From Pseudomonadota bacterium (lineage in GTDB: Bacteria; Pseudomonadota; Alphaproteobacteria; Rhizobiales; Kaistiaceae), in assembly GCA_023433185.1 (NCBI GenBank), contig JAEZEN010000067.1, positions 1 through 12,498 on the forward strand: DNA of 12,498 nucleotides. Reading direction: 5' to 3'. This document shows positions 1 through 6,649 of the stretch, in pieces. The notes beneath the pieces are model-generated. The model ran no database searches and had not been told where the DNA came from. It saw only the letters and a list, made by a program, of their open reading frames with translations. Position 1 is the stretch's first letter. Each line of letters begins with the position of its first letter. A program made the translations under genes and the position numbers.

Positions 1-80
1 CGCCGATCTTCCAGGTCGCCGACTACGGCCTCGTCGGCGACGTCTTCACGCTGCTGCCCGAGCTCGAGAAGGCGCTGTAA
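1..80 (+). CDS. etfA: Electron transfer flavoprotein alpha subunit, C-terminal end (partial)
   Basis: Only the last 25 codons and the TAA stop (78-80) are present; the reading frame begins at base 3 and the gene enters from the left edge. The visible residues run PIFQVADYGLVGDVF and end LLPELEKAL. They match the conserved C-terminus of ETF alpha, where the FAD-binding domain closes with an 'IFQ.ADYGLV.DLF...PEL' segment. In the known family, EtfA/EtfB form a soluble FAD heterodimer that takes electrons from acyl-CoA dehydrogenases and passes them to ETF-ubiquinone oxidoreductase. The gene directly downstream is a 3-hydroxybutyryl-CoA dehydrogenase on the same strand, which fits a fatty-acid or butanoate oxidation cluster. 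The call rests on 25 residues plus context. Confidence 0.85.
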   Translation, partial: PIFQVADYGLVGDVFTLLPELEKAL

Positions 81-90
81 CGGCCCGTCC

Positions 91-125
91 GCCCGGGCAG
101 GGCCCCCGGGTCGGCGGAAATCCGC
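91..125 (+). terminator. Tandem GC-rich hairpins after etfA, weak terminator candidate
   Basis: Eleven bases after the etfA stop, CCCGGG (92-97) can pair with CCCGGG (105-110) around a 7-nt loop. Directly after it GCGG (114-117) can pair with CCGC (122-125) around AAAT. No T-run follows either stem, so intrinsic termination would be inefficient. It may be an mRNA-stabilising structure or simply GC-rich noise. Confidence 0.25.
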
Positions 126-145
126 GACGGGCGCCCTACATCACC

Positions 146-174
146 TTGACAAGGCTCGGAGCAATGGCCGATCT
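146..174 (+). promoter_or_regulatory. Possible -35 element upstream of the dehydrogenase gene
   Basis: A perfect TTGACA lies at 146-151, 60 bp upstream of the dehydrogenase start codon. At the usual 17-bp spacing the -10 position (169-174) reads CGATCT, which is a poor match. The element could be half of a promoter that relies on an activator or an alternative sigma factor, or it could be chance. If used, transcription would begin near 181, inside the heptamer repeat region. Confidence 0.25.
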
Positions 175-188
175 GTGCTGACCGCGCC

Positions 189-209
189 GGGAGCCGGGAG
201 CCGGGAGCC
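189..209 (+). repeat. Three exact tandem copies of a heptamer forming the RBS region
   Basis: GGGAGCC is repeated three times without change at 189-195, 196-202 and 203-209, ending two bases before the dehydrogenase ATG at 212. Each copy carries a Shine-Dalgarno-like GGGAG. The last copy leaves 4 nt to the start codon and the middle copy 11 nt. The repeat therefore supplies the ribosome-binding site, and loss or gain of a copy would change spacing options. Confidence 0.7.
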
Positions 210-211
210 AA

Positions 212-1090
212 ATGGGTCAGATCGACAGGATCGGTGTCATCGGGGCAGGACAGATGGGCGGCGGCATCGCCCATGTCTGCGCGCTTGCCGGCTACGATGT
301 CGTCCTTCACGATGTCTCGGCCGAGCGTCTCAAGTCGAGCCTCGCCACCATCCACGGCAACATGGCCCGCCAGGTCTCCTCCGGAAAGGTGACGGAGGCC
401 GATCGCGACGCCGCGCTCGCCCGGATCGCCTCGAGCGCCGAGACCGAGGGCCTCGCCGACAGCGACCTGGTGATCGAGGCGGCGACCGAGAACGAGAAGG
501 TCAAGCGCGAGATTTTCACGGCGCTGTCCCTTGTCCTCAAGCCCGAGGCGATGATCGCCACCAACACGTCGTCGCTGTCGATCACTCGCCTCGCCGCGGC
601 GAGCGACCGGCCGGAGCGCTTCATCGGCATCCACTTCATGAACCCGGTGCCGGTGATGGAACTGGTCGAGGTGATCCGCGGCATCGCCACCGACGAGCCG
701 ACCTTTGCCGCCGCCAAGGAGATTGTCGGCCGCCTCGGCAAGACCGTGGTCGTCGCCGAGGATTTCCCCGGCTTCATCGTCAACCGCATCCTCCTGCCGA
801 TGATCAATGAGGCGATCTACACCCTTCACGAGGGCGTCGGCACCGTGACCGCGATCGACGGCGCCATGAAGCTCGGCGCCCACCATCCGATGGGTCCGCT
901 GCAGCTCGCCGACTTCATCGGCCTCGATACCTGCCTGTCGATCATGCAGGTGCTCTACGAGGGCCTCGCCGATACGAAATACCGGCCGTGCCCGCTGCTC
1001 GTGAAGTATGTCGAGGCGGGATGGCTTGGCCGGAAGGTCGGCCGGGGCTTCTACGACTACCGCGGCGAGGCGCCGGTCCCGACCCGCTGA
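212..1090 (+). CDS. 3-hydroxybutyryl-CoA dehydrogenase (NAD-dependent)
   Basis: This 292-residue protein has the usual length of single-domain-pair bacterial 3-hydroxyacyl-CoA dehydrogenases, which oxidise (S)-3-hydroxybutyryl-CoA to acetoacetyl-CoA in the cytoplasm. The N-terminal Rossmann fold has GAGQMGGGI (residues 11-19) for NAD binding and an acidic D34 at the end of beta 2. The catalytic set is visible: NTSS at 118-121, the His in HFMNP at 141, the Glu partner at 153 and Asn191 in VNR. The C-terminal dimerisation domain shows the typical HHPMGPLQLADFIGLD stretch (224-239) and ends with GRGFYDY. ATG 212 is chosen because GGGAG lies just upstream and the protein begins two residues before the fold. 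It follows etfA by 131 bp on the same strand, so coupling with ETF-linked acyl-CoA oxidation is likely. Names in use include hbd, hbdA, mmgB and paaH; the sequence does not decide which pathway it serves. Confidence 0.93.
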   Translation: MGQIDRIGVIGAGQMGGGIAHVCALAGYDVVLHDVSAERLKSSLATIHGNMARQVSSGKVTEADRDAALARIASSAETEGLADSDLVIEAATENEKVKREIFTALSLVLKPEAMIATNTSSLSITRLAAASDRPERFIGIHFMNPVPVMELVEVIRGIATDEPTFAAAKEIVGRLGKTVVVAEDFPGFIVNRILLPMINEAIYTLHEGVGTVTAIDGAMKLGAHHPMGPLQLADFIGLDTCLSIMQVLYEGLADTKYRPCPLLVKYVEAGWLGRKVGRGFYDYRGEAPVPTR

Positions 1091-1160
1091 CGCCGGCCAC
1101 GAGACGGAAGCCGGGCCGTCGCCGGCCGGTTCGTGCTACAGCCTTCTCGTCGGTCGAACC

Positions 1161-1167
1161 AGGAAGG
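1161..1167 (+). promoter_or_regulatory. Shine-Dalgarno site that fixes a TTG start
   Basis: AGGAAGG lies 9 nt before TTG at 1177-1179. It is the only strong ribosome-binding sequence near the beginning of the diguanylate cyclase frame. It argues for the TTG rather than the upstream in-frame ATG at 988, which lies inside the dehydrogenase gene. Confidence 0.7.
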
Positions 1168-1176
1168 CACGCCCAG

Positions 1177-2364
1177 TTGGCACTCGATGTCCCGACGCTG
1201 ATCGCGGTCGAAGCCTTCATCGCTGCCGTGAGTGCGGGCGTCATCCTGCTCGCGTCCACGCACTGGCGGGATTCGCGCGGCTGTCTCTGGTGGGCACTGG
1301 CCGGGGTCGCGACGGCGCTCGCCCTCGCCATGGTGCTGATCGGAGAACTCCGCAGTGCCGGCGACATCGTGCACTCGGCCTATACGGTCTTCGTGTTCGC
1401 CGCGGCGTGCTACTGGACCGGTGCCCGGGTTCTCGCCGGCCGCCGTCCGGTCTACGCGCTTCTTGCCGCCGGCCCGCTCGCCAAGTTCGTGATCGCCTTC
1501 CCGTCAGCGTTGCAGGTGCCGCAGGCGATGCAGCTCGAGATCACCTTCGCGATCGTCATGGGCTATCTCTTTGCGGGCGCAGTCGAGCTTGTGAAGAGTC
1601 GCGAGCGGGTGACGGCGCGCTGGTTCCTGGCTGGCCTGCTTCTCATACATGGCGGCTTCGTGTTGGCCGGCGCGGTCGAATCGCTGCTGGGCGAACTGCC
1701 GCCGATGCCGGTGGTCCCGCTTGGCTCCTGGTTCGCACTGATCCACTTCGAGACGATCGTGTTCTCGATCGGAGCAGCTGCCTTCGTCATCGCCTTCGCC
1801 CGGGAACGCGGCGAGATGCGCCAGCGGCGCCTGGCCGAGGTCGATGTCGTTACCGGGGTTGCGACGCGGCGCGCCTTCATCGCGGCGATGACCGAGGCGA
1901 TGGAGCTGCGCGGATCCAATGCCGTGCCGCCCTCCGTCGCCGCTTTCGACCTCGACAACTTCAAGGCGATCAACGACACCCACGGCCACGCGATGGGCGA
2001 CAGGGTGCTCAAGCTGTTCGGCGAGACCGTGCGGGGCGTCTCGCGGCGCCACGACCGCGTCGGGCGGATCGGCGGCGAGGAGTTCGCGCTGTTCCTGCCC
2101 GAGACGAGCCTCGCATCGGCGCTCGAAATCGGCGAGCGCGTCCGCGTGATGTTCGAGGCCGTCGGCCGCACCGTCGACGGGATCGAACTCGGCGCGAGCG
2201 TCAGCGTCGGCGTCGCGACCGCGGCGCGCGACTCGACGGTCCAGTCGCTGCTGATCGCCGCCGATGCCGGCCTCTACGAGGCCAAGTCGCGCGGCCGGAA
2301 CCGCGTCGAGGCGGCGCCGCCGAGGCCGGGGCGTCAGGCCGCCGGTTCGCTGAGGGTCGCGTGA
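1177..2364 (+). CDS. Membrane-anchored diguanylate cyclase (GGDEF), seven predicted TM segments
   Basis: From TTG 1177 the product is 395 residues. Hydrophobic segments near 8-28, 36-56, 62-84, 91-110, 119-139, 147-169 and 184-207 form an N-terminal membrane domain that I cannot assign to a named sensor family. A short basic linker (about 208-220) leads to a GGDEF domain at about 220-378. This has DVVTG (223-227), FDLDNFKAINDTHGHAMGD (257-275) for Mg/GTP binding, and the active-site motif as GGEEF (299-303). A product-inhibition I-site RRHD (290-293) sits exactly five residues before GGEEF. The enzyme should therefore be active, making cyclic di-GMP from two GTP with feedback inhibition. The frame extends upstream to ATG 988, but that overlaps the dehydrogenase and encodes a Pro/Arg-rich shadow; the SD at 1161 supports the TTG. 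It converges on the bolA-type gene with only 12 bp between stops. What it senses is unknown. Confidence 0.85.
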   Translation: MALDVPTLIAVEAFIAAVSAGVILLASTHWRDSRGCLWWALAGVATALALAMVLIGELRSAGDIVHSAYTVFVFAAACYWTGARVLAGRRPVYALLAAGPLAKFVIAFPSALQVPQAMQLEITFAIVMGYLFAGAVELVKSRERVTARWFLAGLLLIHGGFVLAGAVESLLGELPPMPVVPLGSWFALIHFETIVFSIGAAAFVIAFARERGEMRQRRLAEVDVVTGVATRRAFIAAMTEAMELRGSNAVPPSVAAFDLDNFKAINDTHGHAMGDRVLKLFGETVRGVSRRHDRVGRIGGEEFALFLPETSLASALEIGERVRVMFEAVGRTVDGIELGASVSVGVATAARDSTVQSLLIAADAGLYEAKSRGRNRVEAAPPRPGRQAAGSLRVA

Positions 2365-2376
2365 CGCCGCAGGCTG

Positions 2377-2637
2377 TCAGACCGCCTCGATCCGGATGGC
2401 AAGCGCGTGGAGGCCGCGGTCGAACTCATCGGCGAGCGCCGCGTTGACCATGCGGTGCGCCTCGAGCCGGCTGCGTCCGGCGAAGGCTTCCGAGGCGATC
2501 CGCACGCGAAAGTGCGTCTCGCCTTCCGGCCGATGGCCGGCATGGCCCTTGTGGAGATGGGACTCGTCGACCACATTGACGCGTGCCGGCCGGAAGGCTT
2601 CCTCGAGCGTTCGGGTTATTCGTTCCTGAGCCGTCAT
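2377..2637 (-). CDS. BolA family protein
   Basis: This 86-residue protein on the minus strand opens MTAQERITRTLEEAF. It contains the BolA-fold core HAGHRPEGETHFRVRI (32-47), followed by EAFAGRSRLEAHRMVNAAL, with the conserved His61 near the C-terminal helix. BolA-type proteins have a class II KH-like fold. They commonly partner monothiol glutaredoxins through a shared [2Fe-2S] cluster ligated in part by that C-terminal His, acting in iron and redox homeostasis. ATG 2637 is preferred because it gives the normal family length and AAGG lies about 11 nt upstream. An in-frame ATG 11 codons further out adds residues not typical of the family. The gene is divergent from the J-domain gene, with 78 bp between starts. 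Which BolA subgroup it belongs to cannot be settled from this sequence alone. Confidence 0.88.
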   Translation of the reverse strand: MTAQERITRTLEEAFRPARVNVVDESHLHKGHAGHRPEGETHFRVRIASEAFAGRSRLEAHRMVNAALADEFDRGLHALAIRIEAV

Positions 2638-2715
2638 CCTTCGGTACACCTTCGCATGTTCAATTCGCATCCGGCGTCTTGTCGGCCCCGGATGCCGTGA
2701 CCATAATCGCCCGCG
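2638..2715. promoter_or_regulatory. Short divergent intergenic region between the bolA-type and J-domain genes
   Basis: These 78 bp must hold the start signals for both divergent genes. I find no convincing -35/-10 pair on either strand and no clear inverted repeat. The only recognisable element is the AAGG ribosome-binding candidate of the bolA-type gene (2649-2652, minus strand). The J-domain ATG at 2716 lacks a good Shine-Dalgarno sequence. Confidence 0.35.
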
Positions 2716-3321
2716 ATGAACCTGAACTCCAAGTATTTCGACCGCATCCGCATCCGCCCCGACGAGGCATCCGCCGCGCCCGGGGAGGCGCCGCGCTGCG
2801 AATGGCCGGGCTGCCGGGAGGCCGGTGGCTACCGGGCGCCGAAGGGCCGCGACCGCGAGGGCGAGTACCACAATTACTGCCTCGGCCACGTGCGGGAATA
2901 CAACAAGGCCTACAACTATTTTGCCGGGATGCCGGACGATGACGTCGTCGCCTTCCAGCGTTCCGCCTCGCTCGGCCACCGTCCGACCTGGAACATGGGT
3001 GTGGGAAAGACGGCGGCCAAGCCGCCGCGCGACTGGACCGAAACCATCGTCGACCCGTTCGGCTTCTTCAATGGCGGCGCCCGGAGACGCGAGAGCGAGG
3101 AGCCCCGGCCGCGGCGGACCCTGGGGAACTTCGCGCGGAAGTCGTTCGATGCGCTCGACCTCGAGGGCCACGAGACGGCGGCCGAGATCAAGGCGCGGTA
3201 CAAGGAACTGGTGAAGCGGCTCCATCCCGACGCCAATGGCGGCGACCGCAGCCTTGAAGACCGCCTCCGCGAGATCATCCAGGCCTACCACTACCTGAAG
3301 TCGGCCGGTTTCTGTGCATGA
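2716..3321 (+). CDS. J-domain (DnaJ-like) protein with N-terminal Cys/His cluster
   Basis: The 201-residue product carries a C-terminal J domain (about 142-200): FDALDLEGHETAAEIKARYK, then the diagnostic HPD at 170-172, then the helix EIIQAYHYLK. J domains recruit and stimulate DnaK-type Hsp70 ATPases through HPD. The N-terminal half is unlike DnaJ: there is no G/F region or CxxCxGxG zinc domain. Instead it has CEWPGC (28-33) and, after a basic stretch RAPKGRDREG, NYCLGHVREYN (53-63). C28, C33, C55 and H58 are spaced as if to bind one metal ion. The whole N-terminal block looks like the conserved architecture of short alphaproteobacterial J proteins found next to cobS. It lies 127 bp upstream of cobS on the same strand and could share a transcript with it. 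Its client is unknown. Confidence 0.85.
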   Translation: MNLNSKYFDRIRIRPDEASAAPGEAPRCEWPGCREAGGYRAPKGRDREGEYHNYCLGHVREYNKAYNYFAGMPDDDVVAFQRSASLGHRPTWNMGVGKTAAKPPRDWTETIVDPFGFFNGGARRRESEEPRPRRTLGNFARKSFDALDLEGHETAAEIKARYKELVKRLHPDANGGDRSLEDRLREIIQAYHYLKSAGFCA

Positions 3322-3448
3322 CGCCAGTGGCGGCGGCGCGACCGGTCTTGTATAAGCCGACGGCAACCCGCCGTAGCTGCGCGCGAAACGTCCTTCGCCG
3401 CCTCACGTCAAGAGCGAAACCGACGGTGCCGACGGCGCCAACGGGGGA

Positions 3449-4435
3449 ATGATGACCGAAGCCATTGAACGGGCGCCCTTGCCCGACATGAAGATTTCCG
3501 TGCGGCAGGTCTTCGGGATCGACAGCGATCTCGAGGTGCCGGCCTATTCGTCGCCCGAGGAGCACGTCCCCGACCCGGACCCCGACTACCTGTTCGACCG
3601 CGAGACGACGCTCGCCATCCTCGCCGGCTTCGCCTACAACCGCCGCGTCCTCGTCTCGGGCTATCACGGCACCGGCAAGTCGACGCATATCGAGCAGGTC
3701 GCCTCGCGGCTCAACTGGCCCTGCGTCCGCGTCAACCTCGACAGCCATATCAGCCGCATCGACCTGATCGGTCGCGATGCCATCGTGCTGCGCGACGGGC
3801 TCCAGGTCACCGAGTTCCGCGACGGCATCCTGCCCTGGGCGCTCAAGCACAACATCGCGCTCTGCTTCGACGAGTACGACGCCGGCCGGCCGGACGTCAT
3901 GTTCGTCATCCAGCGCGTGCTGGAGGTCTCGGGCAAGCTGACCCTTCTCGATCAGAACAAGGTCATCCGGCCGCACGAGGCGTTCCGCCTCTTCGCCACC
4001 GCCAACACCATCGGTCTCGGCGACACCTCGGGCCTCTATCACGGCACGCAGCAGATCAACCAGGGCCAGATGGACCGCTGGTCGATCGTCACCACCCTCA
4101 ACTACCTGCCGCACGACCGGGAGGTCGACATCGTCGCCGCGAAGGTCGCCGCCTACCGCACGGCGGAAGGCCGCGCAACCATCGGCAGGATGGTGCGCCT
4201 CGCCGACATGACGCGGAACGCCTTCATCAACGGCGACCTGTCGACGGTGATGAGCCCGCGCACGGTGATCACCTGGGCGGAAAATGCCGGCATCTTCAGC
4301 GACATCGGCTTCGCCTTCCGGGTCACCTTCCTCAACAAGTGCGACGAGCTCGAGCGGGCCCTCGTGGCGGAGTTCTACCAGCGCAGCTTCAACGAGGAAC
4401 TTCCGCAGTCGGCGGCCAACGTGGTGCTGAGCTGA
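3449..4435 (+). CDS. cobS: Cobaltochelatase ATPase subunit CobS
   Basis: This 328-residue AAA+ protein has the full length of alphaproteobacterial CobS. Walker A is GYHGTGKST (71-79), Walker B is ALCFDEYD (137-144), and the sensor-1 segment FATANT is at 182-187. The N-terminal region with [17 protein letters not shown] (33-49) is also typical. In the aerobic B12 pathway CobS forms a ring with CobT and, with CobN, inserts Co2+ into hydrogenobyrinate a,c-diamide using ATP. There are two adjacent ATGs (3449 and 3452). GGGGG lies directly before the first, so the second, with about 4 nt spacing, may be the one used; the difference is one residue. cobT follows 318 bp downstream on the same strand, separated by a small opposed gene. 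CobN is not in this window. No B12 riboswitch is apparent in the 127-bp leader. Confidence 0.96.
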   Translation: MMTEAIERAPLPDMKISVRQVFGIDSDLEVPAYSSPEEHVPDPDPDYLFDRETTLAILAGFAYNRRVLVSGYHGTGKSTHIEQVASRLNWPCVRVNLDSHISRIDLIGRDAIVLRDGLQVTEFRDGILPWALKHNIALCFDEYDAGRPDVMFVIQRVLEVSGKLTLLDQNKVIRPHEAFRLFATANTIGLGDTSGLYHGTQQINQGQMDRWSIVTTLNYLPHDREVDIVAAKVAAYRTAEGRATIGRMVRLADMTRNAFINGDLSTVMSPRTVITWAENAGIFSDIGFAFRVTFLNKCDELERALVAEFYQRSFNEELPQSAANVVLS

Positions 4436-4452
4436 GGGGGGGGTGCCTCAGC
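4431..4452. terminator. Hairpin carrying the stop codons of two convergent genes
   Basis: GCTGAGG (4431-4437) pairs perfectly with CCTCAGC (4446-4452) around an 8-nt G-rich loop. The left arm contains the cobS TGA (4433-4435). The right arm contains, on the other strand, the TGA of the small minus-strand gene (4448-4450). The sequence following on the plus strand, CCGTCTTCTCG, is only mildly T-rich. The position argues for a shared transcript end, though termination efficiency is uncertain. Confidence 0.5.
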
Positions 4453-4678
4453 CCGTCTTCTCGAGCGTGGCCACGCGCCGTTCCAGCGCCTCGAGGCGCT
4501 CTTCGACCTCCGAGGCGGCGTAGCGGCCCAGCGCGCTCTCGCCGTTGATCGCGGGCCGGAGGCTTTCCAGGCGGGACTGCGTGTCCGCGAAGCCGCGGTC
4601 CACCTTCTCGTCCATCGCCTTGATCGCGGCGGGCAGTTCGCGAAGGATGGGAATCGTCTGGTTCTCGGCGTCGGCCAT
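4448..4678 (-). CDS. Small coiled-coil protein of unknown function between cobS and cobT
   Basis: The frame encodes 76 residues, opening MADAENQTIPILRELPAAIK. A start at 4678 is supported by GGAG (4687-4690) with 8-nt spacing. The protein has no signal peptide or membrane segment. The heptad-like pattern in IKAMDEKVDRGFADTQSRLE (19-38), and again in EVEERLEALERRVATLEK (58-75), predicts two helices able to form a coiled coil around a short GESALGRY link. It resembles in style the small 'R..F.D...RL..LE...RL..LERR' proteins found widely in bacteria, which mostly have no known function. It runs against cobS and cobT, converging on cobS with 12 bp between stops and diverging from cobT with 75 bp between starts. 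It is therefore probably transcribed separately. The good RBS and helix periodicity make it likely real. No role in cobalt insertion can be inferred. Confidence 0.7.
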   Translation of the reverse strand: MADAENQTIPILRELPAAIKAMDEKVDRGFADTQSRLESLRPAINGESALGRYAASEVEERLEALERRVATLEKTG

Positions 4679-4753
4679 GACACCAGCTCCATGATCGTCG
4701 ACTATGCGCCGCATTCCCGCTTATGGTAAGCACCGCAACGAGCCGTTGATCGC
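4679..4753. promoter_or_regulatory. Divergent start region between the coiled-coil gene and cobT
   Basis: The 75 bp contain the minus-strand RBS GGAG (4687-4690). On the minus strand a loose sigma70-like pair TTACCA...CATAGT with a 17-bp spacer can be drawn, each hexamer matching consensus at 4 of 6 positions. On the plus strand no convincing promoter or strong Shine-Dalgarno precedes the cobT ATG. If the hairpin at 4431 ends the cobS transcript, a cobT promoter must lie here. Confidence 0.3.
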
Positions 4754-6649
4754 ATGACCGCCAGCAATCAGAAGCCCGCCCCGCCGAGGGAATCCGCCGT
4801 CGATCCGTTCAAGCGCGCGGTGGCCGGCTGCATGCGGGCGATCGCGGCCAGTCCCGATCTCGAGGTCACCTTCGCCTCCGACCGGCCGATGCTCACGGGT
4901 GGGCGGGCCCGCCTGCCGGAGCCGCCGCGCAAGATGACGGCCGCCGACGTGGCCGTGACCCGCGGCCTCGGCGATTCGATGGCGCTCCGACTTGCCTGCC
5001 ACGATCCGGGCGTTCACCGTTCCCGCCTCCCCGAGGGCAAGAATGCCCGGGCGGTGTTCGACGCGGTCGAGCAGGCCCGGGTCGAGGCCCTCGGTGCCAT
5101 GCGCATGAGCGGCGTCGGCGAGAATCTCGCGGCCATGCTCGAGGACCGCTATCACCGCGGCAATTATCACGAGGTGACCGATCGCGCGGATGCGCCGCTC
5201 GAGGACGCGGTGGCGCTGGTGGTGCGCGAGCGCCTGACCGGCAAGCTGCCGCCGCAGTCCGGCCAGAAGGTCGTCGACCTGTGGCGCGGCTGGATCGAGG
5301 AGCGGGCCGGCGACGAGCTGGAGCGGCTTTCCCGGACCGTGGACGACCAGGGATCGTTCGCCGATGTCGTCCGCGACCTCATCGCGTCGCTCGACATGGG
5401 CGACGAACTCGGCGCCGAGTCGGGCGAGGATGACGACGACGACAGCGAGGCCGGCAACGCCGACGAAAGCGAAGGGGCCTCCGATGAGAGCGAGGGGGCC
5501 GATGCCGCGGCGCCGCAGGAGGTCGAGGCGTCCGCCGAGGAAGCCGAGGCCGGCGAGGGCGAGTCCTCCGAGGCCGACGCCGAGGATCTCATGGACGACG
5601 GCGAGATGTCGGATACGCGCGACACGGGCGAGGCCCGGCGCGCACCGACGCCATTCTCCAACCTGCCGCCGATGATCGACTACAGGGCCTTCACCACGCG
5701 CTTCGACGAGACCGTGCGGGCGGAGGATCTCTGCGATGCGGCGGAGCTCGACCGCCTGCGCTCCTATCTCGACAAGCAGCTCGCCAACCTCCAGGGCGCG
5801 GTGGCGCGCCTCGCCAACCGGCTCCAGCGGAGGCTCATGGCGCAGCAGAACCGCGCCTGGGACTTCGACCTCGAGGAAGGCCAGATCGATGCCGCCCGGC
5901 TGTCGCGGGTGGTCATCGACCCGATGCATCCGCTCACCTTCAAGATGGAGCGCGACACCGACTTCCGCGACACCGTTGTCACGCTGCTGCTCGACAATTC
6001 CGGCTCGATGCGCGGTCGGCCGATCACCGTCGCCGCGACCTGCGCCGACATCCTCGCCCGCACGCTCGAACGCTGCGGCGTCAAGGTCGAGATCCTCGGT
6101 TTCACCACCCGGGCATGGAAGGGCGGCCAGTCGCGGGAGGCCTGGCTCCAGGCCGGCAAGCCGGCGGCGCCGGGCCGGCTCAACGACCTCCGCCACATCA
6201 TCTACAAGGCGGCCGACGCGCCCTGGCGGCGCTCGCGCCGCAATCTCGGGCTGATGATGCGCGAGGGACTTCTCAAGGAGAACATCGACGGCGAGGCGCT
6301 GGCCTGGGCCCATGGCCGGCTGATCGCGCGCCCGGAGCAGCGGAAGGTCCTCATGATGATTTCCGATGGCGCCCCGGTCGACGACTCGACCCTGTCCGTC
6401 AATCCCGGCAACTACCTCGAGCGTCACCTGCGCCACGTCATCGAGGAGATCGAGACCCGCTCGCCGGTCGAACTCATCGCCATCGGCATCGGTCATGATG
6501 TGACGCGCTACTATCGCCGCGCCGTCACCATCGTCGACGCAGAGGAACTGGCCGGCGCCATGACCGACAAGCTTGCGGAACTGTTCGCCGAGGAGGGCTC
6601 CGGCCGGCAGGGCGGCAGCGGCCGGGCCGGGCGGCGGGTCGCGGCGTGA
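4754..6649 (+). CDS. cobT: Cobaltochelatase subunit CobT
   Basis: The product is 631 residues, full length for CobT of the aerobic (CobNST) cobaltochelatase. The N-terminal helical domain (about 15-210) is followed by an extremely acidic linker (about 216-290) that includes [11 protein letters not shown] and many Glu/Asp/Ser/Ala residues. The C-terminal von Willebrand A domain (about 404-615) has a MIDAS metal motif DNSGSMRG (414-421), with MMISDG at 534-539 supplying a later metal ligand. This build parallels the BchD/ChlD subunits of magnesium chelatase. CobT caps the CobS AAA+ ring and couples its ATP hydrolysis to CobN in the cytoplasm. ATG 4754 gives the expected N-terminus; the ribosome-binding sequence is weak. 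Its final GCGTGA overlaps the GTG start of the next gene by four bases, so the two are probably translationally coupled. Composition does not differ from the neighbours. Confidence 0.96.
   Translation: MTASNQKPAPPRESAVDPFKRAVAGCMRAIAASPDLEVTFASDRPMLTGGRARLPEPPRKMTAADVAVTRGLGDSMALRLACHDPGVHRSRLPEGKNARAVFDAVEQARVEALGAMRMSGVGENLAAMLEDRYHRGNYHEVTDRADAPLEDAVALVVRERLTGKLPPQSGQKVVDLWRGWIEERAGDELERLSRTVDDQGSFADVVRDLIASLDMGDELGAESGEDDDDDSEAGNADESEGASDESEGADAAAPQEVEASAEEAEAGEGESSEADAEDLMDDGEMSDTRDTGEARRAPTPFSNLPPMIDYRAFTTRFDETVRAEDLCDAAELDRLRSYLDKQLANLQGAVARLANRLQRRLMAQQNRAWDFDLEEGQIDAARLSRVVIDPMHPLTFKMERDTDFRDTVVTLLLDNSGSMRGRPITVAATCADILARTLERCGVKVEILGFTTRAWKGGQSREAWLQAGKPAAPGRLNDLRHIIYKAADAPWRRSRRNLGLMMREGLLKENIDGEALAWAHGRLIARPEQRKVLMMISDGAPVDDSTLSVNPGNYLERHLRHVIEEIETRSPVELIAIGIGHDVTRYYRRAVTIVDAEELAGAMTDKLAELFAEEGSGRQGGSGRAGRRVAA

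Noticed and set aside
988..1176. N-terminal extension of the diguanylate cyclase from ATG 988
   Set aside because: It overlaps the last 103 bases of the dehydrogenase gene, encodes Pro/Arg-rich sequence without membrane or domain character, and lacks an RBS, whereas TTG 1177 has AGGAAGG at good spacing.
3351..3356. TATAAG as a cobS -10 box
   Set aside because: The hexamer is attractive but the -35 region at 16-18 bp upstream (around 3328-3335) is GGCGGC-like, and the distance to the gene is large. It was not convincing enough to list as a promoter.
3322..3448. Cobalamin riboswitch upstream of cobS
   Set aside because: I looked for a B12-box-like conserved core and the expected length of about 200 nt; the gap is only 127 bp and shows neither.
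4721..6496. A 591-codon minus-strand open frame opposite cobT
   Set aside because: It is an antisense shadow of a strongly conserved gene; its product is low-complexity and it would cross the cobT start region.
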